A stretch of 30,165 bases of DNA from Spirogloea muscicola (lineage: Eukaryota > Streptophyta > Zygnematophyceae > Spirogloeales > Spirogloeaceae), in the NCBI GenBank assembly GCA_009602725.1, contig WELB01000004.1:622119-652283 (forward strand), written 5' to 3'. Positions 21,734 to 30,165 of the stretch are shown in pieces. Positions within the stretch are counted from its first letter, which is position 1. Every line of letters begins with the position of its first letter. The translations under genes were made by a program, and so were the position numbers. Under the pieces are notes generated by a model. It saw only the letters and a program-made list of their open reading frames with translations, had not been told where the DNA came from and did not search any database.

Positions 21734-21804
21734 AATCTCATGGCAGCGCCGCACGGCCGACCCGCGGCCTCGCCGCGGCATGGCCACGGAGCGAGTGAGC
21801 TCAC
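15470..21804 (-). CDS. RAD16: RAD16-like SNF2 ATPase with RING finger, complete, 13 exons
   Basis: This is a Swi2/Snf2 chromatin translocase with an embedded RING (E3-type) finger. Yeast Rad16 acts with Rad7 in global-genome nucleotide excision repair; nuclear. Exons: 21804-20587, 20310-20266, 20117-19050, 18811-18615, 18411-18036, 17931-17785, 17605-17309, 17155-17051, 16799-16707, 16491-16432, 16218-16130, 15823-15743, 15542-15470. They total 3849 nt (1282 aa), in frame throughout. Residues 1-370 are acidic and low-complexity. Then come [14 protein letters not shown], the ATP-binding segment [15 protein letters not shown] (407-421), [13 protein letters not shown] (about 530) and the DEAH box split by an intron (776-779). 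[19 protein letters not shown] and [19 protein letters not shown] follow. The RING ligands are C1006, C1009, C1021, H1023, C1026, C1029, C1059 and C1062. Helicase-C motifs are [35 protein letters not shown] and [11 protein letters not shown], and the conserved C-terminus contains [13 protein letters not shown]. It is longer than the roughly 830-residue land-plant homologue because of the N-terminus and an insert before the DEAH box. The start is the first ATG; internal Mets near 21741 or 21620 are alternatives. Confidence 0.95.
21701..21733. repeat. GGC trinucleotide microsatellite (poly-Pro in RAD16 N-terminus)
   Basis: Eleven GGC units. If the RAD16-like start at 21804 is right, the minus strand encodes a poly-Pro run at about residues 25-35. 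If a downstream ATG is used, the tract lies in the 5' UTR. Confidence 0.85.
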
Positions 21805-22240
21805 GCTTGGCCAGGCCGCGGCGCGCAGCCGCCCTCGCGAGGCGCCTCATTCTTCCGTCGGGGGGCCGCCGTCGCAAGTGCCGCCCGCAGCCGAGGGCAC
21901 GCGCGGCTGCGCCGCCGCAANGTTCCGCCACTGCCTCCCTCCCCTCTCGCCCCTCACGCGATAGAGGGCCCACTCTCGCCTGCGGCCCCCACCTTCCTCC
22001 CTCCTCCCCCTCTCCCCGCCCGCCCCTCTCACCACAGTGCGCGGCCCTTTCCCGGCGCCCTCCCGCCAAAACCCCCCCGGCCGATCCGACGGCCGCCATC
22101 GGTGCACCTCGAGCCTGCCGCATCGCAGCCTTCCGTCAGTAACCACGTGGGTGCAGCGCCAAGAGACCCGCCCCCGGTGGTTGAGCCGTGTTGCTCAAGC
22201 CAGGAGCTCCTCAGCCTGAGCGTGCTGGAATGAGGTTCGA
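21805..22240. other. GC-rich region upstream of the RAD16-like gene, with an N
   Basis: It contains a single undetermined base at 21921 and pyrimidine-rich GC DNA on the plus strand. It probably holds the 5' UTR and promoter of the RAD16-like gene, but no promoter motif can be fixed. Open frames on both strands here are compositional. Confidence 0.45.
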
Positions 22241-22510
22241 CACTCCATGGCCCACGCCTTGCATCTGCGAGCTGGCCGTGCTCTAGCCGCAGCCTCTGGC
22301 TTTTGTCAAGGGATTGCTTCTAGGCGGCTCACCTTTCTAATTTGCGGCTACTCACTAGAGGTCACGAAGTGATTATCTGACTTGGTCCTTGCTTAGTAAT
22401 GACTTTTAGCCCTTTCCGGCCCCTTCGGACCTTGTCAATACTTTTTGGGCTGGCTGTTCACAGCCCTCGCCTCCTTGGGGAGAGCCGCTTTCTTTCATAA
22501 TTGCTTGGTT
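22241..22510 (+). repeat. Dispersed repeat copy (both modules)
   Basis: It starts with CCATGGCCCACGCCTTGC, shared with 12294-12311. The reading-frame module follows from 22268 (LRAGRALAA, stop at 22375-22377). The hairpin module comes next with TTTTTGGGCTGGCTGTTCAC and AGCCC at about 22440-22466, then TTGGGGAGAGCCGCTTTCTTTC. Module order is opposite to that at 11.5-11.9 kb, where the hairpin precedes the reading-frame module. Confidence 0.75.
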
Positions 22511-22853
22511 TGGGATTCTTTCGACTTCGGCTTGACCTCAATTCATCCACTTGCAAGTAGTCGGAGGACGTCAGTGGACCAGGCAGCCTAATGACAGCAA
22601 GGGCGTTGCTGAGAGCCTCGCCTCCTACTCATCTCTCCTGAGACAGCTAAGCTTGCTTTACAGGTCAAGTAAATTGAGGGCGTTAGGCAGTCATAGCAAG
22701 GCGAGCTGATGAGCCTCTGCAAGCCTGTTGTGGTCGAGGAGCAAATGGGTTGGCGGCGCATGAACAGGCAGATTAGTCAAGTGCATAGCGCCACAATAAG
22801 ACGACGTGAAGGAGCAATTTGTACACCAGAGTACCCAAGCCATGGCATAGTGC
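22511..22853. other. Spacer and 3' flank of the proteasome gene
   Basis: Nothing recognisable apart from a TGTAA on the minus strand near 22656-22660, about 195 nt beyond the proteasome stop codon. TGTAA is used as a polyadenylation signal in many green algae, but one occurrence is weak evidence. Confidence 0.35.
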
Positions 22854-24973
22854 TCAGTCCTTCTTAAGGGGAACATAATCGCGACGCACGCCCGATTTAT
22901 TAACAATCACAATCTCCACACCATCACCCTGCAACAACCAGATCGGCGATTCAGAATGATGAACCCCCCACTGTCTGCTCAATATAGAAATTCGCCAATT
23001 TCCAAAGTACTGGTTTCTAGAAGATTCTGGCCAATGACAAGCTACTGCGACAGGCACAAGCTGCAGATGGGCTCTTGGAGCTTGCCGTGTAGATGTCCCG
23101 CTCGCCGGCAGACGCAAACGTGTCTTTAACAAGGTCCACAGCCTCGTCCTCAGTCAGCGGTGTCGCAGACATCTGAACAATGCACAACGAACAAATATAA
23201 ATACGACTTCAAGTACGTGTCAGTTCCAGGAGGCTGCCACCTTATATCAGAATTGTATTGGTGCATACATAACATCCCCCCGGCTCCTGATATCTACCAG
23301 GAGGACATTTCTTCCTGCTATTGTCTTGACCGGAAAGCTCTACTAGCAATTTGCTGACTTTCTGAAGCAGCGCAACTGTGAGGGTGAAGGAAAGTCACTA
23401 CCTTGACTGGTATGAGCAAGGGGCTTTCTGCCTTAAGCTGGTTATCAAGCACGGGCATAATGAGCTGCTGGCCAGTTCCCTGGCAGCTGTACCCCGACCG
23501 CTCGTATGATCCGATCGCATCATACGTGTACACACAGCCCTTGCCTGGAGACACCAGCCAAGCAGCCTTGCTGCCATTAAGATGTGGGTCCCCTCTTGGC
23601 GCATTCGCATGATGATAGATTGCAAAGACGTCAATGTAGGTCGCTGAGCTGCAAAAGTCCTTCCTAGACTGCGCTGGCTGCTTACACGACCTTTTAGATT
23701 TCAATAGGAAAATCTTAAAGCGCCTTTGCGCCCCAGCAAAAGACTGCCCCCTGGAGTCTGAGGGAGGCTTCACTCACCCTCACTGTCCAGGCCGGCAAGA
23801 AGGTTGAAGGTGTAGTAAGGGAAGAAGCGCTTGTAGTACAGCGTGTTAGAAAGCAGCTGCGCCATGGCCGGGCAGCTCATCTGCTTCTTGTGCTGATGCT
23901 GATACAACTGCATTATTCAGACCCTGCATGACAAATTAGTAAAGAGCTCGGTGCGTGGAGTGCCCGAGCTACCTGGATACCTTTGCTGCATGTTAATGAG
24001 GCAAGGCTATGACTGCAATCTCTCTGACTTCTTCAATATAGTTGCTGGCACTTCGAATTGAATTGCTGCTCAAGTTGCAGGCGACAGAGTCAAGAGCTTC
24101 TCCCCACCCCTGTTTAAGCTGATGCAGAGCCCACCTCAGAGGCAGCAGCAAGTAGGCCAGGATATCCAGCAGGCGGTCCATGAAGAGGCGGCTCGCTCTC
24201 ACCTGGTGCCGCACGTTGAGGTTCTTCTGCAGCGTCCTCCGGTCCGCCATGAAGCCCCCCGTGGCAAGGATCGCCTTGTCCGACCTGCAGTGATCATTGC
24301 CGCGCCGCTGGGCACGGTAGTCAGCATGGACCGTCCCAGTGACGGCCCAGTGTGCGAAATGTCAAGCCCTAGTTGCCAGCGAGCAAGTGGCTTCAGAGTT
24401 CCAAAACGCGATGCAGCAGCTTCATCCCTAAAGCCTAGTTAACCCAAATACTGACATCCTTCTTAGCTATAGCACTGAGATGCTGTACAGTGCGTCCTGC
24501 ATCTGATTTATGCAACCACTGGCTCGCTCGTCGGGGTGTGCAGGCGCATACAGCTGGTAGATTTTGGAGTCAGAGCGGGTGAGGATGCTGAAGCCCGTGG
24601 ACATGCGCGTGTCAGCCGCGACGACGGCGTAGTCCGCGCCAGCGATGGCCACACACGTCCTGCCCAGCGGGCGCACACATGAGCGAAGAACTTGTGGGCA
24701 CTCGATTGGGCGAGCTGGACGCGGTGGCGCAACCTCGAGCAGGGCTCAGGGGTTAGCGTCTGGGAATAGCTGACGCAAATCAATCAGGGCCTCAACACCG
24801 AGGCCCTGACTGTAAGCTCAGACGGTTTTACATACAGGGCCTGCCACGCAAATTGCCGCCGTTCACACTGCCGCTGCAGCTCTTGGGACAGGCCTGCAGC
24901 AGGCGCTTTGGGAGCTCGAGAGCCTGCGGCGGCCTCACCCGCCGTTGTTGTCGTAGGGGCTCCACGTCGCCAT
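22854..24973 (-). CDS. PBF1: 20S proteasome beta subunit (PSMB1/PBF1 type), complete, 7 exons
   Basis: This is a structural (non-proteolytic) beta subunit of the 20S core particle, called PSMB1 in animals and PBF1 in plants, working in ATP-dependent proteolysis in cytosol and nucleus. Exons: 24973-24939, 24659-24552, 24284-24203, 23907-23778, 23544-23402, 23172-23086, 22928-22854. They total 660 nt (219 aa; Arabidopsis PBF1 is about 223). The start gives MATWSPYDNNGG, joined to TCVAIAGADYAVVAADTRMS. SDKAILATGGFMAD, SCPAMAQLLSNTLYYKRFFP, KGCVYTYDAIGSYER, LIMPVLDNQL, DEAVDLVKD and GERDIYT then follow, and the end is GVRRDYVPLKKD. No Thr-1 nucleophile is expected or seen after the GG. Six introns of 157-295 bp; the last has a GC donor. 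Upstream DNA is GC-rich; no specific promoter element is seen. Confidence 0.97.
22929..23085 (-). other. GC-AG intron in the proteasome subunit gene
   Basis: Exon 6 must end after the codons for RDIYT and exon 7 must begin with GDGVEI to keep the conserved protein. The only junction that does this uses a donor reading GCAAGC after ACG and an acceptor TTGCAG. All other introns resolved in this window use GT donors. GC-AG introns are a known minor class handled by the major spliceosome. Confidence 0.85.
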
Positions 24974-25365
24974 GGCAGCGGGCCTTTGCCCCGCCCGCGC
25001 CCAAGTGGACGTCCCAAGGGACCAGCCTGTGGCACTGCTTGCGGGGAGCGCCGCCGGCCGCAACTGCTGCGACCACCGCCGCCGGCGTCGGCTTGGCGCT
25101 CCTGCAAATGGCGGCACTGCCCGTCTCCGCCTCCCACGACGGACGCGCGGGACGCCGGAGGCGGCGGCGCTGCCCGCGGCGCAAGTCGCGGCGGGCAAGG
25201 CGGGGGCCCGAGGAAGTCTGTCTGGGACGTCTGTGTAGCCCTCGTGGATGGTTTCCTCAACGACGGCATGTCACGAGACATGGAGGATGAAGCCTTCATC
25301 ATATCAATTTCTTTCCGTGTTCCTATCGAGCTGTTTCCTCATTTCGGCTGTATGTGTCCAGCCCA
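24974..25365. other. GC-rich upstream region of the proteasome gene
   Basis: Probable 5' UTR and promoter of the proteasome gene on the minus strand. On the plus strand, 25218-25320 translates to a non-repetitive segment (SVWDVCVALVDGFLNDGMSR then DMEDEAF). It could be an exon of an unrecognised divergent gene, but no splice partner or family is seen. Confidence 0.35.
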
Positions 25366-25580
25366 GGCTGAGTGGACAAGGCCCACAGGGGGTAAGGGGC
25401 TGGGAAAGGCCAGCCCAAAAGGCAGTCGGATTCACTGGCACACGAGATTGATCCACTGCTGAGCTGCTGAGTCGCAACTGCGGGCATGCCCCCCTGGCCA
25501 TCCAGTTTTGTCCAATGTGCTTGCCTTTGTACTTGGCCACACATGGCCTCCCTATCTCTTAATATACACGCATTTTCTCC
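25366..25580. repeat. Dispersed repeat copies
   Basis: Near 25395-25425 a minus-strand hairpin-module copy reads GGGCTGGGAAAGGCCAGCCC. At 25507-25574 the block TTGTCCAATGTGCTTGCC, TTTGTACTTGGCCACACATG and CTCTTAATATACACGCATTT matches 13756-13822 with only a few changes, although the two are nearly 12 kb apart. Confidence 0.8.
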
Positions 25581-25782
25581 TGGCCATACACGAACTTCTT
25601 CCTGGCCATCGAGTCGAGTCCGTCGCCAAATCACGGCGATATACATTGAATGGCATGTCATTACTTGCGGGGCTTTTCCAGGGTTCTGGGTTTAAGCTCC
25701 CCCCCCGAGCTTCGAGCTCGAGCTCCCAGCTGTCGCCCTCGCCGCGGCGGCCGCATGCGCCCATCGGCGGCCAGGCGCGCGG

Positions 25783-25809
25783 CGGCAGCGGCGGCGGCGG
25801 CGGCAGCGN

Positions 25810-25865
<56 letters not shown>
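25783..25865. other. GGC tract, N and 56-base poly-A: probable unresolved gap
   Basis: A GGC-rich tract ends at an N (25809), followed by exactly 56 A (25810-25865) and then GC-rich DNA again. The abrupt poly-A inside GC-rich sequence next to an undetermined base looks like a base-calling or gap artefact. An inserted retrocopy tail is the alternative, but no retrocopy body is seen on either side. Confidence 0.7.
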
Positions 25866-25867
<2 letters not shown>

Positions 25868-26174
25868 GCCGCCCCGCCGCAGAGCTCCAACGTCTGCGCC
25901 GAGCGCCAGGCGTGGTCGCGAGAGCCGTGGCCGCGGCGGCTGCTCGGCCGTGCGGCGGCGCCTGCTCGCGCCGCCGCTTTGGCGCGCCTTTGGACCACCT
26001 CGCTCGTCACCAGCGCCTGTGAGCGTTCGCCGATACCATCTCTTTTCTCAGAATCGGTTTTCTAATGTCTCCAAGGCAGCCGGTTGACCCGCAGCAAGTA
26101 GTGCGCTGAGAAGTGACCGCCGCCAGGCGGTCTTGATCCCATATCGACGTGACCGGCGCCGAGGTCCGGCAGCC

Positions 26175-28468
26175 ATGCGTGGGTTCCAGCTCTGCTATTC
26201 AGTGAAGCTGCTCTTGAGCACTCTGGCTGCCCGGCCGTGTCGCGGTGACCACAGTTGCTTATCAACTGCAGGTGGCCATGGCGGCAGCCAATGGCCGGAG
26301 CAGCGGCGCGCCCAATCAGGCAGTGGGCCGCCCAAGGCGGAGACAGAGACGTAGGTGAATTTCGGCGGTCTGACAATTAGCCAGCTGATTCTGAAAGTCC
26401 CAGAGTCTTATCCTACACCCCGCATGCCGGAATGTGAACTGCATATACTTAGAGTGCTGCCTGATTCCAAGCGGACAGGCTTGAAATCAATCAAAAGCCA
26501 TGGAAGCAATGCCTAATTGCTTGGAAAAATTCATGTAAAAGGCCATAGATGCAGTTGGTGAATTCAGATTGTAAGCCCTTAGCTGCTCTGAACCCAAAAC
26601 ATCAAACCTCAGCTTAAAAATGTGAGACTTTTGGCCTCATTTACGCAGCAGGCTCGCTGACCTGGCTGAGCTGTGCCTGCGCAATGTTGGCCCATCTCAT
26701 TTTGCTGCTACTTTGCTGCAGCATCGGCGTCACGTTCGTGGACAAGGCTGGCAAGGAACAGCTCATACGCGTGCCCCTCGGCATGTCCATGCTTGAAGCA
26801 GCTCATCAGAACGACATCGACCTGGAGGGTGGGACTCTTTGCCCTCACAGCGGCAGTCCTTTGTCGGCGAAAGGAGGAAGATGAGGTTGAAATGAGATGT
26901 TCTCAAACTCTTACAAGAAGGCAGCAATTCAAGCAACTATTGAATCAGTACCTCGGGGATCACCAGAGGCTAGGGTGGTGCGTCAGCGTTGAATTAATTG
27001 AGGTTAAGTGGAGTAGCTCAGGTCTGGAGCGTGAGATTCAAAGGAGACTCAGGCTCAAGAGGTCAAAGGTTCGCGGTATGAGGCAGCCCTGCTCGTGCAA
27101 GTCTATGTGTTGTGTTCGTGTCGCTCTTCCAGCAGTAGTGAATGATTGGGAAGCCTCGGCTCTCGTCCTTGACGCCCTGACAGTGGCGACGAAGGCGGTC
27201 CCCCACAAAGAGAGCGCAATGACTAAGACCTGCCTCATTTAACCTACGGAGGCTAGGTTTCGCTTCATTGGCACAGTCGTCGGCGACAGCATGTGCCTTC
27301 AGGGTTGGGTAGAGCCAGCGTTGAGGATTGAATGGGTCTTGGACTAGGAGCTCGGGATGGCTTCTTTGTCGATGTCTGTAAATGCTTGCATATGTAGCAA
27401 CAAAGCTCCTCTGAATCAGTAGCTCTGTTGAGCTCAGGCGATTTACGTGCTACAGATCTCTTTACTGATACCCATCTTCTTTATTAATCCATGCAGGAGC
27501 TTGCGAAGGATCTCTGGCCTGCTCCACGTGCCATGTGATTGTCATGGTGAGAGGCTGAATGCTTCAAGTAGCTCCCTTGCCTGGATACAATCAAGCTGGA
27601 TCAAACTATCCGCGCAACTTCGATCCACCCGGTTGCGGGGCTGAATGTATCCGCAGAGTGCGAGCGGCGTCATCAGCTTGAACCTCGGCTTGAGTGGGGT
27701 GTTAGGTTAAATACAGCCGCAACATGCGCCCATCATGTAAGCCCATCTGCCTGGGCTGTCGTTAGTAACCGGGATAGGGCCTGCATGGAAGCCTGACTTG
27801 GGCAGTGTGACGAGCATTTTGCAGGATGAGGAGTACTTCCAGAAGATGGAGGAGCCATCAGATGAGGAGAATGACATGCTCGACCTTGCATTCGGACTGT
27901 GTGAGACGTAAGTCACCCTGCCACCATGAGATGTGATGTGATGTGCGTATCTTGCTGGATGACAATTCACAAATGCGTCCTTATGCAACAAGCTGCAGGA
28001 GGTCAAGGGTTAAGTCCTGATGCTGTCTTGCATTGACGGCATCTGAAGTTCAGGGTCTAAGATGATCATGGTTGATCTCCTCTGAGGTCATCACCATCTG
28101 CCTAAGCATTGGGAGATGTGTGTTTGCTTAGGTGGCCATATGGTTTTTTAAGCAAGCACTTGCGTGTCGTCCTTCTTTCTTTCAGGTCGCGCTTAGGTTG
28201 CCAAGTCATCGCCAGCAAGGAGTTTGATGGCCTGCGCTTGGCACTTCCAGCTGGTATGCGTGTATGCAAGGCACAACGTTTGTAGCTCTCAGAAACTCCT
28301 CTTGTGTTGAGCTGCCCAGCCGCTCAGATACGAATTGGATTATTCTATGCACATTCAGTTGATATGTGGCTCAGAGCAGCTTGTAAGCCTCCACCTGACA
28401 GAAACTTTGTCTGAACGGCAGCTACGCGGAACTTTGCTGTTGACGGCCACGTCCCAAAGCCTCACTGA
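26175..28468 (+). CDS. MFDX: Mitochondrial adrenodoxin-like [2Fe-2S] ferredoxin, complete, 6 exons
   Basis: This electron carrier of the mitochondrial matrix is reduced by ferredoxin reductase and serves iron-sulfur cluster assembly and related pathways (yeast Yah1, human FDX2, plant MFDX). Exons: 26175-26350, 26722-26828, 27497-27546, 27825-27907, 28186-28253, 28422-28468. They total 531 nt (176 aa), in frame, all introns GT-AG. Residues 1 to about 55 form an Arg/Ser/Ala-rich leader with few acidic residues, as in a mitochondrial presequence. The core starts IGVTFVDKAGKEQLIRVPLG and has SMLEAAHQNDIDLEG. The cluster ligands C97, C103 and C106 lie in CEGSLACSTC, and C144 in LGCQV. Other family motifs are EEPSDEENDMLDLAFGL, the partner-binding acidic helix, and the ending FAVDGHVPKPH. 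Exon 3 is only 50 nt and carries three of the four ligands. The first ATG of exon 1 was chosen as the start; the presequence itself is the least certain part. Confidence 0.95.
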
Positions 28469-28869
28469 TGGACTGTGATGATACATAGTCCCAACACCCG
28501 CTCAAGGACGCCTGTCTCCTGGTGTCCTTTCTTACAGACGCTTCAGTCGCTCGTACATTACCTTGGAGTTGGCCTTCAAGTTTGGGTCACGGCTGTGAGA
28601 CTCTTTTGAAGAGGCGTTCGTCTGTCGCGCATCTCGTATTTTGCCTAGGCATGCTCATATAGAGCATTCTCCACTTGTGACTGTCATTGGCAGCATGAGA
28701 TTCCCTTAGTCATGTATTCTTGCGCTACTGTGTTTCTTGGGGGCAGGCGGAGGAGGCTAGTAGGTTGACTTCTGTTGTCCAACTGACCGACTGTCCATAC
28801 TGTTCCCTCCATCCAGTCTCACAAGTTGTTATCTCTGATGTGCCCAGTATTTAGGGATGGCGGTGGCTG
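28469..28869. other. 3' flank of the ferredoxin gene
   Basis: No gene, repeat copy or clear polyadenylation signal is recognised in this stretch. Confidence 0.4.
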
Positions 28870-29345
28870 GTGCAAGGCATTGGCTTTTAGCGCTTTCCGG
28901 CGCCTTTGTGCCTTGACCATTCTGTTCGGGCTTGCTCTCCACAGCCCTCAGCCCGTTCTGAAAGTGGCCCTTCCTTCAATGGCTGTGAGAGGCCAAAATT
29001 AACAAGGTCATGAGAAGGAATGGAGTGTATGAAGTGATGGAGGGCCTGTGTGGCCCAGTACAAAGGTAGAAGGGAGAAGGGAGGAAGGGAGTCCAAGACG
29101 TGCATTGACTGGTGGAGGGCCTGGGTGGCCAAGCACAGAGACGAGCACATCTAGAGATGTACATTACCTGCTGCTTAGCATCTTCTCTATGGGCGAGCAC
29201 TTTCTCTTAGCAGACCCGCTCAGTAACCACGGGTCAGCAAGTAGAGGTTTCGGAATCGATGTCCCAATACCAAGCCCTTCTGTTGGCTGGCTTGTCCAGC
29301 CCCTATCCTCAATGGGCGAGCCCTTTCTTCTGTTGGAGGAGCGGG
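28870..29345. repeat. Dispersed repeat cluster, mostly minus orientation
   Basis: 28885-28985 is a diverged plus-strand hairpin module (CTTTTAGCGCTTTCCGGCGCC, GGGCTTGCTCTCCACAGCCC). 29030-29150 holds two minus-strand units with GGAGGGCCTG and GTGGCCCAGTACAAAGGTAG or GTGGCCAAGCACAGAGACG, the reverse of the 13.1 and 13.8 kb blocks. 29210-29249 is the reverse of the reading-frame module end, again giving LLTRGY-stop on the minus strand. 29280-29335 is a hairpin copy with CCAGCCCCTATCCTCAATGG. Confidence 0.75.
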
Positions 29346-29524
29346 TGAGCCGACTCTGTACCCTCTCGGGGCGACTTGCTGCTGGAGGAAGGAGGGCTGC
29401 GGAGTGCCAGCTGCTGGGAACCAGAGGAGGGAGGTGGAGGTGGTCGGGCCCGGGTGGGGCTGAGCGGCCTGCAGCCACCAGCCGGCCCTGCCAGCCGTCA
29501 CGGAGGGGAAGCACAGGCGCGGCC

Positions 29525-29734
29525 ATGTCGTCGCCGGAGCTGCCGTGGGACGGCGCCGTGGCGCGCTTCCGCTACCCGGTGCTCGTGGCGCTCGCGCAGC
29601 ACCTGCTCTACCTCTGCCTGCTCAACGCCGTCGGCAAGGCCCGCTGGCGGCACCGAGTTTGGCCGCCTGCCGTCTCGGGCCACCCGGACTTCGACCGCAT
29701 CTTCCGCGTCCAAGCCAACTTCGTGGAGCAGCAG
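29525..29734 (+). CDS. MAPEG-family membrane protein, first exon (70 codons)
   Basis: MAPEG proteins (microsomal glutathione S-transferases, leukotriene C4 synthase and relatives) are four-helix integral membrane enzymes of the ER or other membranes that conjugate or reduce with glutathione. The ATG at 29525 opens a short hydrophilic start (SSPELPWDGA). A hydrophobic first helix follows at about residues 18-36 (PVLVALAQHLLYLCLLNAV), then a basic loop with KARWRHR, then FDRIFRVQANFVEQ at about 57-69. That last motif is the conserved end of the loop and start of helix 2 in this family. The exon ends VEQQ at a GTTGCT donor; the remaining helices lie beyond the window. The family call rests mainly on the FRVQ-N-VEQ motif and its position after one membrane segment. 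Confidence 0.72.

Positions 29735-30165
<431 letters not shown>

Noticed and set aside
25810-25865. Poly-A tail of a retroposed gene or LINE
   Set aside because: No retrotransposon or processed gene body is adjacent, and an N directly precedes the run.
26673-27242. 189-codon open frame on the plus strand over ferredoxin exon 2
   Set aside because: It is in a different frame from the ferredoxin protein and runs into the following intron; the conserved exons fix the real frame.

Overview
This window is nuclear DNA of a green-lineage eukaryote. The genes are split into many short exons by GT-AG introns, and their products are plant-type: a TOPLESS corepressor, a RAD16 homologue with the plant-type zinc-finger insert, a 20S proteasome beta subunit of the plant PBF1 type and an adrenodoxin-like mitochondrial ferredoxin. 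TOPLESS is very close to land-plant TPL in its N-terminal LisH/CTLH/CRA part. Together with GC-rich exons, trinucleotide repeats and short introns, this suggests a streptophyte alga. The species cannot be named from the sequence. Four single N bases (9631, 11203, 21921, 25809) look like contig joins or unresolved low-complexity tracts, so order across them is not assured.

Layout, left to right. 1-1653: GC-rich DNA with a CCG microsatellite, a possible 3' end of an unrecognised plus-strand gene (candidate exons 503-604 and 728-874) and a perfect 17-bp inverted repeat. 1654-9593 (minus): complete TOPLESS gene in 24 coding exons, 1179 codons plus stop; the frame is consistent through all junctions. 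9632-10503 (plus): three consecutive exons from the editing domain of alanyl-tRNA synthetase, with neither end of the gene present. 10504-15469: gene-poor, filled by a dispersed repeat family. 15470-21804 (minus): complete RAD16-like SNF2/RING ATPase in 13 exons. 21805-22853: GC-rich upstream DNA, an N, then another repeat cluster. 22854-24973 (minus): complete proteasome subunit gene in 7 exons, including one GC-AG intron. 24974-26174: GC-rich upstream DNA, repeat copy, and an N followed by 56 A. 26175-28468 (plus): complete mitochondrial [2Fe-2S] ferredoxin in 6 exons. 28469-29524: repeats. 29525-29734 (plus): first exon of a MAPEG-family membrane protein that runs off the window, followed by a long CA microsatellite.

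The genes are unrelated housekeeping and regulatory genes (transcriptional corepression, translation, chromatin/DNA repair, protein turnover, iron-sulfur biogenesis, membrane thiol or lipid metabolism); I see no operon-like or pathway cluster. The most unusual content is the dispersed repeat family in all the intergenic spaces to the right of 10.5 kb. One module keeps the same short reading frame, and its copies differ mainly at synonymous sites, as if derived from a once-selected protein. Its source is unknown to me.
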